Translations under genes and position numbers: made by a program
The notes under the pieces: generated by a model
What the model saw: the letters and a program-made list of their open reading frames with translations, nothing else
What the model was told of the DNA's origin: nothing
Database searches by the model: none
In this document: piece after piece, positions 24,036-35,566 of the stretch
How positions within the stretch are numbered: position 1 is the stretch's first letter
Layout: every line of letters starts with the position of its first letter
Assembly (NCBI RefSeq): GCF_000321225.1
Contig: NW_004450583.1
Span: 1,485,074-1,549,073 of the forward strand
Source of the DNA: Odobenus rosmarus divergens
Lineage: Eukaryota > Chordata > Mammalia > Carnivora > Odobenidae
Length of the DNA: 64,000 nucleotides
Direction of reading: 5' to 3'

Positions 24036-24410
24036 TTGGCTACCTTGACAGTGCTCTCATACCTCCATTTATTATTCTTTTATTTTTACTGCTTTTCTAG
24101 CTGTATAGGAAGTGGTATAGGAAGTGGTTTATCACAAGCTATGGCATTAGGGCCTAAATCAAAGTTCCTAGTCAATATTTTTAATTATAAAATAGAAAAA
24201 TACATGGCCCAAGAAAGTTAAGTAGATTCATCTGTTATATAAGGTTCTTAGATGATTTAGCAATACCAGCATCCATAACCTGCTTTGAGAATGGCTGGAT
24301 GCAATAATTTATGCAAGATCCGAAAGTTAGAACCAAAAAACTGTATCAGAATCCAACCTCTTGAACCCCTATATAGTCTAATCTGTTCTATACCACGTTG
24401 CCTCACTTAT
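24036..24410. other. Intron interior, nothing recognised
   Basis: Noncoding, with a short direct duplication (TATAGGAAGTGG twice near 24102-24127). No mobile element is identified. Confidence 0.55.
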
Positions 24411-24413
24411 TTA

Positions 24414-24613
24414 CAGTAGTGGTTCTCAACCAGGAGCAATTTTTCCCATTACTTTTGGTTGTCCCAGCTGGGTGGGCAGTAGAGAATGGGGGAACTCAAC
24501 TGGCATCTAGTGGATAGAGGCCAAAGATGCCACTTATACATCCTATAATGTACAGGACAGCCATCCACAACAGAGAATTATCTGGCTCAAATTGTCAGTA
24601 ATGCCGAGGCTGG
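24414..24613 (+). mobile_element. MER5A-like hAT DNA transposon
   Basis: It begins AGTGGTTCTCAACCAGGAGC and passes through GGCATCTAGTGGATAGAGGC, ACATCCTATAATGTACAGGA and AATTATCTGGCTCAAATTGT, matching the MER5A consensus as I remember it. The right terminal repeat is degraded. Confidence 0.8.
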
Positions 24614-24619
24614 CTTATA

Positions 24620-25355
24620 CTGTATCTGAGAATGTGTATTTAAAGGATCACTTTCTGCTTCTTCATTACACTTAACCACTAGATCAATACCAGTAGATTT
24701 TAGTAGGATAAATCTTGTAGGAATACATCCAGAGACCTTTGACTCAAGAAAACATCCATATATGATCTAGAAGCTATTTGGTTAACTGTCTTTCTCAGAG
24801 CTTCAGACAAATAATCTCCAATTTTAAGATTTTATATATTAATTTCTTAATATAGAATATTAATAAAGATTTAAATTCTTTAGTAGAATTTTTTAGAGCT
24901 GGTTAAAACATTCTCATGTGGAGGTGTGTATATATATCTTATAAATTCATTATGTGTATGTGAATGAATATCTAGATGATAGCTACATTTACCTACACAT
25001 TTATAGATATATATGTACACATCAACTTAAATGGTTCTTAGAGAATGTTTCCATCTTCTTTTAAAACTCCAAATAATTTCTTGAAAGCTCTTGAAAATAT
25101 ATTATAAATGGATATTTATCTAAGAAGTATATTACCAAATGTTTTTCAGAATAATTATTGTTTGTACCTAATGAGTGATTCTTCTATAATTCAGTTAGAC
25201 TCCAAAATTTATTTTTCAGAGCATTATAGCTTGGTGGCAGAATTTTATTTTGGCTGAAACATGGCATGCGTGTTTTTGGCTCAGATAAAAGTCTTTGTAG
25301 GTATAGCAGAAAAATCTGATTCAGATAAATGAACAGTTAAAATTTTCCTGGGTTA
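24620..25355. other. Intron interior, nothing recognised
   Basis: AT-rich noncoding sequence with no recognisable mobile element. Confidence 0.55.
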
Positions 25356-25357
25356 AA

Positions 25358-25406
25358 AGGAATATAGTATATATATAGCTATATATATAGTATATATATA
25401 GCTCAT
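25358..25406. repeat. AT-rich palindromic repeat
   Basis: AGTATATATATAGCT occurs twice (about 25365-25379 and 25389-25403) separated by ATATATAT. The whole is self-complementary, with AGCTAT centres. Confidence 0.85.
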
Positions 25407-25762
25407 TGGATATTAAAAACTATACTTAAATGAAGACTTATCTGTTGCCTTATTCCTTTAAGCCTTAGCCAAGATAGTTTATCCTAATTAAACTTCTTTA
25501 GAAGTGAACATCATTTTTTATATTCATTGACCTTTGAAGTAGCCAAAATAGAAGCCACTATTCCTAAGGATTTTCCCCTGTTATTTAATCTTGGCCCATG
25601 AAGTTTATTTAGCTTTTCTCTGCTTCTATTAAGCTATTTTAAGTTCTTATATTCAGTGCCTTTCTGGTTTAATAAGCCATGTAAAGTCTCAAGGAAATGT
25701 CCTAATCTTTTGTCAAATTAATCATTTTGCACTTAACCCCCTATTCAATTTATTTATCATAT

Positions 25763-25974
25763 ATATATATATTTTTTTTTTTTTTTTTGAGAGGGAGAGA
25801 GAGAGAGCATGTGCACATGCCTGCACACGCAAGTGGGGAGAGAGGGAGAGAATCTTAATCAGGCTCCACACCAGCATGGAGCCCAACGCAGGGCTTGATT
25901 TCGTGACCCTGAGATCATGACCTGAGCCAAAATTAAGTCAGACACTTAACTGACTGAGCCACCCAGGCGCCCTT
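25763..25974 (-). mobile_element. CAN-SINE, older subtype
   Basis: Antisense element with T-run, GA-rich body and head at 25955-25974. Exact 16-bp target duplication AATTTATTTATCATAT at 25747-25762 and 25975-25990. Confidence 0.97.
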
Positions 25975-26524
25975 AATTTATTTATCATATTAAATTTTGC
26001 CTGTTCTCTTAATTATTTCATTTAGTCCTACAACTCTACCTTTACTCACCTATAACAAAGAGGAAATTTTTAAAAATGTTCTGTGAATAGGTAATACATC
26101 CACATGGTTCAGAATTCAAAAGATACAATAATTAGGATTGTTCAGCTGTCCACTACTTGTGAGGAAGTAAGCAGTTTTTCATTATTAAGATGACCATGAA
26201 ACAATAAAACTCAGATACTTTTGAGAGTGAACGCGGGTGCCATTAATTATACTAGGGCTATCCTGAGCAAACCAGTCCATATTGTCATGCTCCTTATTAG
26301 AGAGATAGTTAAACAGAGGTATTTACTAAAATGAATTCTTGTATTGGTTGAGTTTTTGGGCTGTGCTATTTCTAACATTTCTTCCAACCCAAAGGTTCTT
26401 GATCATGTGCTAAGAATATGCCAGGTAATACAGAACTTAAAGAAATCAGAGAATCTCTAACAGGACAGGTCAGAGAGGCAAGATAGCAATAGATAAAACA
26501 GTAGAGTAACAGGACAAATGAATT

Positions 26525-26940
26525 CAAATCGGTATGGTTTTACTGAGTGCCTACTATGTGTCAGGAATTGTGATCATAAAGGTAAATAAGACAAAAACTC
26601 CATTTCTTAAAATCTAAGAGAGACATAATCCTATACACAATAATGAGAAGTAGTATATGACTTTAATGAACTACCCTTTATAGAACAGAAGGCACAAGGA
26701 ATTGGGGAAAATTTCACAAAGGAAGTGATGTTTTGATTAGGCTTTGAAGAATACAGTTCATTTTTGGCAAGTTGAGATTACAAAGGAATGTAAATTAATG
26801 GAATAATAAGACAAAAAAGCAAAGAGGCCTATAAAGGCCTTCTTTACAGAACGTAAAATATTGGGGAGAGACTTGTGGGTTAAGTGTGAATGGTAAGTTG
26901 TGATAAGGCTTTGAATGCTTTGCTGGGCAGTACATGCTTA
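26525..26940 (+). repeat. Ancient interspersed repeat (same type as 5185-5680)
   Basis: It starts TACTGAGTGCCTACTATGTG and continues with GAAGGCACAAGGAATTGGGG and GGCTTTGAAGAATACAGTTC. Degenerate; family name not asserted. Confidence 0.45.
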
Positions 26941-27130
26941 AGTGCTTAAAATACATACAGAGGGGGGTGCCTGGGTAGCTCAGTGGGTTAGGCATCCGAC
27001 TCTTGATTTCTGTTCAAGTCATGATCTCAGGGTCATGAGACTGAGCTCTGCATCAGGCTCTGCACTCAGCATGGAGATTATTTCTCTCCTTCTGCTCCTC
27101 CCCCTGCTCACTTTCGCTCTCCCTCTCTCT

Positions 27131-27322
27131 TATTTTTAAAGATTTTATTTATGTGACAGAGAAAGAGAGAGAACACAAGCAGGGGAAGCAGCAGGCAGAG
27201 GGAGAGGGAGAAGCAGGCTCCCTGCTGAGCAGAGAGCCTGATGTAGGTCTCTATCCCTGGGCCCTGGGATCATGACCTGAGCTGAAGGCAGACGCTTAAC
27301 CAACTGAGCCACCCACGTGCCC
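27131..27322 (-). mobile_element. CAN-SINE nested in an older SINE
   Basis: Younger-subtype antisense element (TTTTTAAAGATTTTATTTAT then CACAAGCAGGGGAAGCAGC) inserted into the CT-rich body of the host SINE. CCTCTCTCT lies on both sides as a probable target duplication. Confidence 0.95.
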
Positions 27323-27340
27323 TCTCTCTCTCTCTCTCAA

Positions 27341-27341
27341 G

Positions 27342-27376
<35 letters not shown>

Positions 27377-27378
27377 AA
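27341..27378. repeat. (TAAA)n microsatellite in SINE tail
   Basis: About nine TAAA units extend the tail of the outer SINE. Likely length-variable. Confidence 0.9.
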
Positions 27379-27399
27379 TCTTAAAGTGCATACGGAGAA

Positions 27400-29980
27400 A
27401 GAAGAGCTCATTTGGGCTGAGAAACATCTTGTGATCAGTTTATCATAATGCACTTCTATTTGTTTATAAAGCCCTGTTTCAGAGGGATCAACAAATACTA
27501 AACATGAAGATCTTTTTGTTTTTTAATTAAATGCCAAAGAATAAAAGCTGCAGTAATCCCTCTAAAAGGTATTAGTAATGAACAAACCCATGGGGTGGAA
27601 GTGAGACAAATTTGATAGGGTTAGGAAAATTGTAGAGAAAAAGAGCTATATATAAATCATGGTAAGAGCACTAGGGAAAATGCCTTAGAAAATTAATAAA
27701 GATTGGTTTGGTTTAAAGATGATAAACAAAGACTAATGCAAAAGGGTAATGAATTCAGTCATGGAGACAGTTCATACTAAAGTGCTTTCTAAAAGAAGTG
27801 CTGCTGGATTGGCTTTATTAAGTATTTTTTTCCCTTAAATTAAAGAAAAATAGTAATAGCCCATTAATAAAATTTACAGTTGACACTAACTTAGGAGATA
27901 ATATAGCTGTTAATAAAATTACAGAAATTCTGATAATAAACACTGGAAGCTAGAAATAGAAGTTCAAAATAATGTTTAAAATTAAATAAACTATATTCAC
28001 CCCATTTTTAAATCTATATAGAAACAGCAGGTAACACTAGAGAAATGTCTCCCATTTCCAGGAGGTATTCCTGGTTTAGGGTTTAATAAGTGAATGATAG
28101 AGCCAAGTAAAATTGAGAGAAGTAGGCATATGTCTTCACTAAAGAGTCTACATTTACAAGCTGTGTAATGTGATAATATTCTGTGATTCAAAGTGGATTT
28201 TTTGTGAAATTTTTCATATAAATCTTTGTCATCGCATTTTCTAGAGAACACTGTTTTCTGTGACTCACGTTTTAATGAAGAAACTGTTTTAAAATGATCT
28301 TATTCCTTCTAGATATTGCTTAAATATCTAGAGTATACCTGGGTATTAAGAAAGATTGGATGAGGAACAATGAGTGGAGGCCTAGCCAAAAGATCTGGTT
28401 CCCTGAAACAGTTACATGGATCCTGAGCAAGGTTCATATTTCTGTCTAAACTGCTGGTTAATCTGAATATGCCCATGAGTCCTAGAAAGTAAACCATGGC
28501 CTTGAATTTTTGTGACTTGCAGTAGGATTAACCATTATATTTCCATCATAAATTACAGATCATAGCATGATTATTGTGAAAGATCAACAGTGCTCTTTGT
28601 TATGATCAAACAAATAGTTTTGCAGTCAGCTATTCTGGAATCTGTTAAAGCATTTAAACCTTAAGCCATTATAGCAAATCCATATAGATATAAGCTTTTT
28701 AGAGCCTTGGCTATAGCTACTTTCAGAATTTGACACAAAGGATAATCAAAAAAGCTTTATTTTGAAATAGCCTTAGATTTATCCATTTCTATCTTCACAT
28801 GCCTCTATAAAGGATATCTACATTTAGATTTTTTTTTTATTGGGTGTTTTAGAAGTACAAAGAACCATTTCGAGGAAAAAGATAAATGCATGCTTATTAT
28901 ATGTAATATATTTGTTAACTATATTAGTATATTGACTTATATGTTATATGGATATGTTAATATATGTTTAATATGTATATTAAACCTTAACTGAACATTC
29001 AGCTGCAGTAAACTTTTAGAAACCTGCTCGTTGGTATGCCAGCATAAGAAGTAGATCATAATGGGGGTCATTAGGTTTCTTTGACACCTGATAGCAACAA
29101 CCCAACCCAGCATGCCACTTGTAAGCTTATCTATAAAGCATAAAGGCATTTGTCACCATTGACAGTACTGACATTTAATCTGGGATCTGTTTACAGCTCA
29201 GTTTTCCATGTGTTACTGTGTATTATTTGGTTGTTTCAATTCAGCTTCAGAGCATAGCTAGCTTTTCCCTTTGAGTTATTCTGAATTTTACCTAAACAGA
29301 GGAAAATGGAAATATTAAATAGATCCTGTTGGGGTGATGATTTTTACCCAGGTGTTGACCTTTTGTGCTGTTTCTATAGTTGACAAGTCAAAGCTGTGAT
29401 AAGGTAGATTATAGTAAGTTAGATTAATGGTCCAGGATGGAGGCATAGCGGATTGGTTAAATAGGAAAGTCAGGAAAGCAGAGCCAGCAGGGACTGGGAG
29501 AAAACTTAACTCAGGTGAGGCAGATGTTGAGATAAAGTGTCTGGACACAGGAGTCGGTAGCAAATCTGGCACTAAGTCATTTTAAGTACAGCCTCCAAGG
29601 GTACGGCAGCCTCAGCATTTCTGGTATGAACACACCAAGATATTATGTGAGCTAGGAGTGGTAGTAGAAAAAGGAAAAAAGTTCTTTCTCAGGAGGCAAT
29701 CAGTATCATTCAGAGAAGTCGATTCTTATATAAATGGAGCTGTGCTGGTCTTCTAAAAGGAAAGGTTGCCAGGAGCTAGCAAACAGTTTAGTTTTTAGAA
29801 GGTGGAGACTAGAATGTTAGGAAGGATAATCACTCAGGGCTAAGGATAGACAATCTAGACTGAAGCCCAGGCCAGTTCTCAGGATTGATTAGTGCAGAAG
29901 ACAATTTATTAAAGTAAAACAAAAGCTTTGCAGTTCCACTTGGGCTACCACAGCTTACATAGTCCAAATAATTCCGTGCC
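27400..29980. other. SINE-free intron interior
   Basis: AT-rich noncoding DNA with no SINE and no clear L1 over 2.5 kb. Several 60-85-codon open frames on both strands have no recognisable product and overlap one another. Confidence 0.55.
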
Positions 29981-30049
29981 CTACTCTTGATACGTATCCT
30001 GCCCTTGTTAGGACTAGCTTAATGTTGGGGTATCTAACTCTGCAAGTAC

Positions 30050-30310
30050 AGCCTGAACTATAAAGACCCAGGAAAGGTACAAGGAGGGCAAAACGAGGAA
30101 GGACCTCATGCAAACAATACAGGACTTGAAATATCAGCCAATAAGGTATCGGAACATGTCTATGACAAGAAGGAAGTTGCAACTTAACTCCTGAAATGCT
30201 GAATTGAACCACTGCTGTGTATAGCATATATACTGTGCTAGGGTAATATTGGAAACAAAGGTATATGGCCCTTCCTTCAGGGAGCTTAGACTTAAAGAAA
30301 GCAGGTGAGA
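30050..30310 (-). repeat. Possible ancient interspersed repeat
   Basis: Segments such as ACTGTGCTAGGGTAATATTG and CTTCCTTCAGGGAGCTTAGA recall the old repeat at 5185-5680. Weak resemblance and uncertain orientation. Confidence 0.3.
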
Positions 30311-30929
30311 TATACACTAGAAAACCGTGTATAGAAAACATTATTTGAATTTTACCAAGAAATGGGCTGTAGAAATAATGGCATGAGTTCACTTCACACT
30401 AGTGATCAGGAAAACAGTATATTTTTTAACTGACGTGTAAACTGGTTTGTGCAACATAAGTGAGGTTTTGGTGCAGATCAGAACTAGAAATGACCTTAGA
30501 GATCATCTAGTGCATGTTGGAAATTTGAAAAATAATTGAGACCCACTGCTGGTGAGAGAAATTTTGTACAGCTTTCCTCGGTGACAGCTTGAGAATACAT
30601 ATCAAAAGCCTTTAAAATATGCATATCCTTTGACTTAGTAATTTTAGTTACAGGAATTAATCCTATGGAATAATTTAGCATATGCACAAAGATTTACATA
30701 CAAGGATATTCATAACAGCATTGATCTTAAATTTTTTTAATATTTTTAACTTCTCATTTTACAGCAGAGATTGCAAAAATAGCAGAGCTCTTCCATATAT
30801 CCTTCACCCAGCTTTCCTAAACACTAACATTTTATATAACCATAGTACAGTTGTAAAAACCAGGAAATTAATATTGTAGGAATACTGTTAATAAAGCTAC
30901 AGACCTTATTAAGATGTTGCCAGTTCTCT

Positions 30930-32140
30930 CACTAATGTTGTTTTTCTGGTCTAGAATACAATCCAGGGCCCCACATTGCATTAGTAGTCCATTTCTCCTC
31001 TTCTCTTGACACTCTGGCATAGTTCTTCAGTTTTGCCTTTGTCTTCCATACTTTGACACTTTTGAGGAGTGCTACCCAATTATTTTATATAATGTCTCTC
31101 AGTTTGGGTTTGACTAAATTCAGGTTATACATTTTAGGTAAGAATACCACAGAAATGAAATTATGCTCTCAGCATATCACATCAGGACATTTATGTTACC
31201 AATATGCCTCATTAGTGATGGTGTTAATTTTGATCACTTGGTTAAGGTGGTGCCTCTCATATTTCTCCATAAATATCTTGTGGGGAAATACTTTGAGATT
31301 ATGTGTCTTTCATCTTTTTTTTTTCTTTTTTGGTCTCATCATACTTTTGCTGTCTAATTTTAGCAGCCACTGATTACTCAGTAATAATTATTCTGTGGGG
31401 GCGCCTGGGTGGCTCAGTCAGTTAAGCATCCAACTTTTGATTTCTTTATTTCGGTTCAGGTCATGATCTCGAGCCCCACATCGGGGTCCACACTCAGCGT
31501 GGACCCTGCTTAAGATTCTCTCTCTCCTTCTTTCTCTGCTCCTCCCCCTGCTCTCACACGCTTCTCTCTCTCTCTCTCAAAAAAAAAAGGGGGGGGGGGA
31601 TAAAAATAATTATTACTGTCGTGTTAGCTAAATAATGATTATTTTTATTATTCCCCATACATGATTAATTAGAATTCTGTTGTCAGGAAGAGCTTTCTCT
31701 TCTGCCCATTTATTTATTTATTCATATACTTATTTATGTCAGTATGGACTTGTGGGATATTCATTTTATTCTATGATTAAAATTCCTTGCTATCCTTTTT
31801 TATTTTTTGCTCAGATTGTCCTAGATTTGGCCATTGGAAGTGCCTTCAGGATGGCGGTTATACCCTTTTGACATATTGCTGTCATTTTTTGACTTCTTTA
31901 TATTCTGATACAAGATGCTCCAAGTTTTCCTGCCCTAAGCATGGAATCAGCCATTTCTCAAAATTCTAGTTCCTTTTATTGGCACTAGCTGTTCTCATTG
32001 TTACTGGCTTATTTTTTCTCCTAGGTTTCTCTGTGGATGGAATTAAGAAATACATGAATATATGCATACATCTCTATATTTCTATATCTATTTGTCTATA
32101 TCTATTCCTGTATCTGTGTGTGTGTGTGTGTATATATATA
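30930..32140 (-). mobile_element. Ancient L1 3'-region relic, split by a SINE
   Basis: It carries the same antisense landmarks as 6990-7505 (CAGTTTGGGTTTGACTAAAT, CAGGTTATACATTTTAGG, GGTTAAGGTGGTGCC, AAATACTTTGAGATTATG). After the SINE at 31397-31605 it continues with CAGGAAGAGCTTTCTCTTC and GGAATCAGCCATTTCTC. It ends in a TG/TA repeat at 32115-32142. Confidence 0.6.
31397..31605 (+). mobile_element. CAN-SINE with G-run in its tail
   Basis: Older-subtype element. The A-tail (ten A) is followed by about ten or eleven G (near 31589-31599) and then ATAAA. A near-duplicate of AATAATTATTCTGT (31383-31396) lies just after the tail as AATAATTATTACTGT. Confidence 0.93.
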
Positions 32141-32142
32141 TA
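32115..32142. repeat. (TG)n(TA)n microsatellite
   Basis: GTGTGTGTGTGTGTG followed by TATATATATATA abuts the SINE at 32143. Confidence 0.85.
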
Positions 32143-32311
32143 TTTTTTTAAAGATTTTATTTATTTATTTGACAGAGAGAGAGAGACAGCAAGAGAGGGA
32201 ACACAAGCAGGGGGAGTGGGAGAGGGAGAAGCAGGGAGCCCGATGCGGGGCCTGGGATCATGACCTGAGCCAAAGGCAGACGCTTAACCGACTGAGGCAC
32301 CCAGGTGTCCC
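32143..32311 (-). mobile_element. CAN-SINE with internal deletion
   Basis: Young-type antisense element missing roughly 25 bp in the region between GGGAGCCCGATGCGGGG and CCTGGGATCATGACC. A TATATATATATTT-type target word lies on both sides. Confidence 0.93.
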
Positions 32312-32594
32312 CTATATATATATTTAAGTATGAGTTCATACTCATATTGCCTACGCTAATATAACACAACAGCATTTCGCCCCATGGTTAATTTTAACTT
32401 TTTTAATGATTTGTAGGAAGTTACCATGCTGTATAGATACCATGGTGTCTGTTTACAAAGATAGACTCAGTGAATTGTCCCTCTCCCCACATCCCTTCTC
32501 CATTCCCATTTTCCCATTCTTCTGTCCTTTTTCCACTTACCTCTTGGAGGCAACTGAATTCATTAGTTTCTGATTTATCCTTCCTGTATTTCAT

Positions 32595-32957
32595 CTTATT
32601 TTTCCCCAAGCAGCTTTATTGAAATATAATTCACATATCATATAATTTACTCATTTAAAATGTATAATTCAATTTTTTGGTATATTCACAGAGTGTGCAC
32701 CTATCACCACAATCAATTTTAGAACATTTTTATCACCCGAAAAGAAACTCTCCTCAGTTTCTCCAATTTCTGCCAGCCCTTTCCTACCACTAATCTCTGT
32801 GCATATACCTATTCTAGAAACCCACAAAAATGGAATCTTACAATGTGTTTCATACGAGCTTCTTTCATTTGGTATAATGTTTTCAAGGTTCATCCATTTT
32901 GTAGCATGTATCAATAATTCATTCCTTTTTATTGCCATGTAATATTCCATTTCCTAG
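32595..32957 (-). mobile_element. Old L1 3'-end fragment
   Basis: Antisense L1 3' landmarks are present: CTTTATTGAAATATAATTCA, AACATTTTTATCACCCG, GTATAATGTTTTCAAGGTTC and AATATTCCATTT at the right edge. The L1 is interrupted there by the segment at 32958-33345. Confidence 0.65.
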
Positions 32958-33345
32958 GGCTGCCATAACAAATTACTACAAATTAGGTGGCTTAAAACAA
33001 CATAAATTTATTCTCTCACATTTCTAAAGGCTAAAAGTCTCTAGATATCAACATGTAGAGTGATAAAGATATTACAGGGCCATGTTCCCTCTGAAGTCTA
33101 TAGGGAAGAATTCCTTGTATCTTCCTAGCTTCTGGTGGCTCTTGGCAATCAGTCCTTAGCATTTCTTGATAGTCTTGGCTTATAGCTGTATCTTTGTATG
33201 TCCTCACCTCTTATTATAAGGATACTCTTAACTCATTACATATGCAATTATATCTACCTTAGTTTTAAATAAGGTCACATTCTGAGGTTCCAGGTAGACA
33301 TGAATTTTAGGGGGATACCCATTATATATAAATATACGACATTCT
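32958..33345 (-). repeat. Old dispersed repeat, class uncertain
   Basis: Begins CTAGGGCTGCCATAACAAAT, then GGTGGCTTAAAACAACATAA, TTTATTCTCTCACATTTCT, and near its end AAGGTCACATTCTGAGGTTC. This is a very common mammalian repeat type, but I cannot fix its class by eye. A related shorter copy lies at 36548-36760. Confidence 0.5.
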
Positions 33346-33399
33346 ATTTATCCATCAACAGTTGATAGACATTTCATTCCTAGATTTGTTTATGCCCAA

Positions 33400-33968
33400 A
33401 TAAGCAGATAGATGAATATTTTATTTCCCCTTCCTTTTTACTTGAAAGATGGCCCACTGTTGGTACTCTCTTGTACTTTGCTTTTTTCACTTTGTAACCT
33501 ATCTAGGAAATCTCTCCATATTACTTCACAGAGATCTTACTCATTCTAGTCTAAATATTCAACCATAGAGAATTTATTAACATATCTGTAAGATAGAAAT
33601 TGATTAGTCATAAAAGCGTTTTATTAACATGGGAAGATATACATAATGTATTTGTGCTTTTGTGCTTTTCTATAAATTTGTTTTTAATGTATCATACATT
33701 TACAAAGCATGAAATTTTTCTTCTTAATCCTTTTCCTCATCTATTCAGTTTTTTTTCCAAGAGTCAACCAGTGCTTCTATTGGAAGTCAGTTATGCATAT
33801 TTTTCCACACCTTGCTTTTTCAGTTAATATATCTTGGAGATTGTTCCATGTTTTTAGGACTACATAATATTCCATTTCATTAATGCACTGTCATTTATTT
33901 TACTAATCTTCCTTTGTACATCTTGGTTATTTCTAGTCTTTTGTTATAACAAATAGAGCAATACTATT
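33400..33968 (-). mobile_element. Old L1 3'-end fragment (left arm)
   Basis: Antisense landmarks include CTTTTTTCACTTTGTAACC, AAATCTCTCCATATTACTTC, GATTGTTCCATGTTTTTAGG and CATAATATTCCATTTCATT. It is joined to a sense-oriented L1 fragment. Confidence 0.55.
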
Positions 33969-34140
33969 TGTAATGACCAAAATAATTAGAAACAATACAA
34001 ATCTCTATAAACAGTAAAATGGATAAATAAATGATATATTAATATGGTGGAATATGTAATGAAAAGAGAATGAATTACTACTACACTTAACAATATGAAT
34101 GAATATAACAAACATAATGTTGAGAAATCATACCTGTAAG
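33969..34140 (+). mobile_element. Old L1 3'-end fragment (right arm)
   Basis: Sense landmarks: AATGGATAAATAAATGATAT, ATATGGTGGAATATGTAATG, ACAAACATAATGTTGAGA. It forms a head-to-head junction with the previous fragment. Confidence 0.55.
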
Positions 34141-34167
34141 ACTGAATCCTGACTCCCAGGTGCCCCA

Positions 34168-34352
34168 AGATTGCATATTTTAGACTTATAGGCCAAGTGG
34201 TCTCTGTTGCAACTACTCAACTATGCTATTGTAATGCAAAAGCATCTATAGACAATACATGTGCAAGGGGACATGGCTGTGTTCCACTAAAACTTTATTC
34301 ACAAATCAGGTGACCTGCCCACTGGCTGTAGTTTGCCAACCCCTACTCCACA
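34168..34352 (+). mobile_element. hAT-like DNA transposon relic
   Basis: Same family as 41318-41543: GGTCTCTGTTGCAACTACTC, TGGCTGTGTTCCACTAAAAC, TTTATTCAC and the end GTTTGCCAACCCCTAC. The left end is missing. Confidence 0.65.
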
Positions 34353-34401
34353 ACATCTCATTTACAATATTCAGGATACAATCTAAAATTATAAGACATA
34401 C

Positions 34402-34635
34402 AGGGGCACCTGGGTGGCTCAGTCATTAAGCGGCTGCCTTCGGCTCGGGTCATGATCCCGGGGTCCTGGGATCGAGCCCCACATCGGGCTCCCTGCTCGG
34501 CAGGAAGCCTCCTTCTCCCTCTCCCACTCCCCCTGCTTGTGTTCCCTCTCTCTCTGTGTCTCTCTCTCTGTCAAATAAATAAATAAATAAAATCTTTTAA
34601 AAAATAAATAAATAAATAAATAATAAAATAAAAAT
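34402..34635 (+). mobile_element. CAN-SINE, young subtype, long AAAT tail
   Basis: Full-length element whose tail holds repeated AAAT units (34574-34635). The flanking word AAATTATAAGACATAC (34386-34401) recurs as AAATTTATAAGATATAC. Confidence 0.95.
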
Positions 34636-34639
34636 AAAT

Positions 34640-35566
34640 TTATAAGATATACAAAGAAACATGCACAATGAAGAACAAAAGAGAAAACAGTAGAACTGGG
34701 TATCTACCAAAAGAAAATGAAAACACTAATTCAAAAAGATATATGCAGCCCTATGTTCATTGCAGCCTTGGCATTATAATCGTTATTTTTTTATTTGTCA
34801 GAGAGAGGAAAAAAGCACAAGCAGGGGGAGCAGCAGGCAGAGGGAGAAGCAGGATCCCCGCTGAGCAGGGAGCCCAATGTGGGACTCGATCCCAGGACCC
34901 CCAGATCATGACCTGAGTTGAAAGCAGACACTTAACCAACTGAGCCACCCAGGCGCCCCAGCCTTGGCATTATTTACAATAGCCAAGATGTGAAGGCAAG
35001 CAGCCTAAGTGTCCATTGATAGACAAGTGTGTAAGTAAGATGTAATATGTGTACACACACACACACACACACACAGGAATATTACATAGCCATAAAAAAG
35101 GATGGGATTATGTCATTTGTGACAACATGGATGGACCTGAAGGATATTATGCTATATGAAATAAGTCAGACTGAGAAAGACAAATACTATATGATTTTAC
35201 TCATGTAGAATCTAGAAAACAAAACGAATGAACAACAAAAAAGCAGAATCAGGAAAAAAAAGGGCAGAATTGGACCTATAAATACAGAGAACAAACTAAT
35301 GGTTGCCAGAGGGCAAGGGAATAGAGGGATGGGCAAATGGGTGAAGGGGAGTGGGAGATACAGCCTTCCAGTTATGGAAAGAGTAAGTCAAAGGAATAAA
35401 AGGTACAGCATACTCACTGCTATTATAATAGTGTTGTGTGAGAGCAGATGGTAACTATACTTGTGGTGAGCATAACATAATTTATAGAGAAGTTGAAACA
35501 CTGTGTTATACACCTGAAACTAGTGTAACATTGTGTGTCAACTATACTGACATTTAAAAAAAAAAA
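34640..35566 (+). mobile_element. L1 3' end with poly-A, split by a SINE
   Basis: Sense L1 3' region: CCTATGTTCATTGCAGCC, (SINE), ATTATTTACAATAGCCAAGA, GGATGGACCTGAAGGATATT, TGGTTGCCAGAGGGCAAGGG, ACACCTGAAACTAGTGTAAC and TCAACTATACTGACATTT, then A11. An (AC)11 microsatellite lies at 35053-35074. No ORF2 frame remains. Confidence 0.88.
34778..34958 (-). mobile_element. CAN-SINE inserted in the L1 3' end
   Basis: Young-type antisense element with an exact 15-bp target duplication CAGCCTTGGCATTAT at 34763-34777 and 34959-34973. Confidence 0.97.

Larger units (their letters stand above)
26963..27379 (+). mobile_element. CAN-SINE interrupted by a second SINE
   Basis: Older-subtype SINE whose body (26963-27130) and tail (27323-27379, with a TAAA microsatellite) are split by the antisense SINE at 27131-27322. 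Outer target words at 26945-26962 and 27380-27397 match at 15 of 18 positions. Confidence 0.95.

Noticed and set aside
29955..30392. 145-codon minus-strand open frame
   Set aside because: No recognisable domain or neighbouring exon signal, and part of the stretch resembles an old repeat. Length is within chance for 64 kb of DNA.
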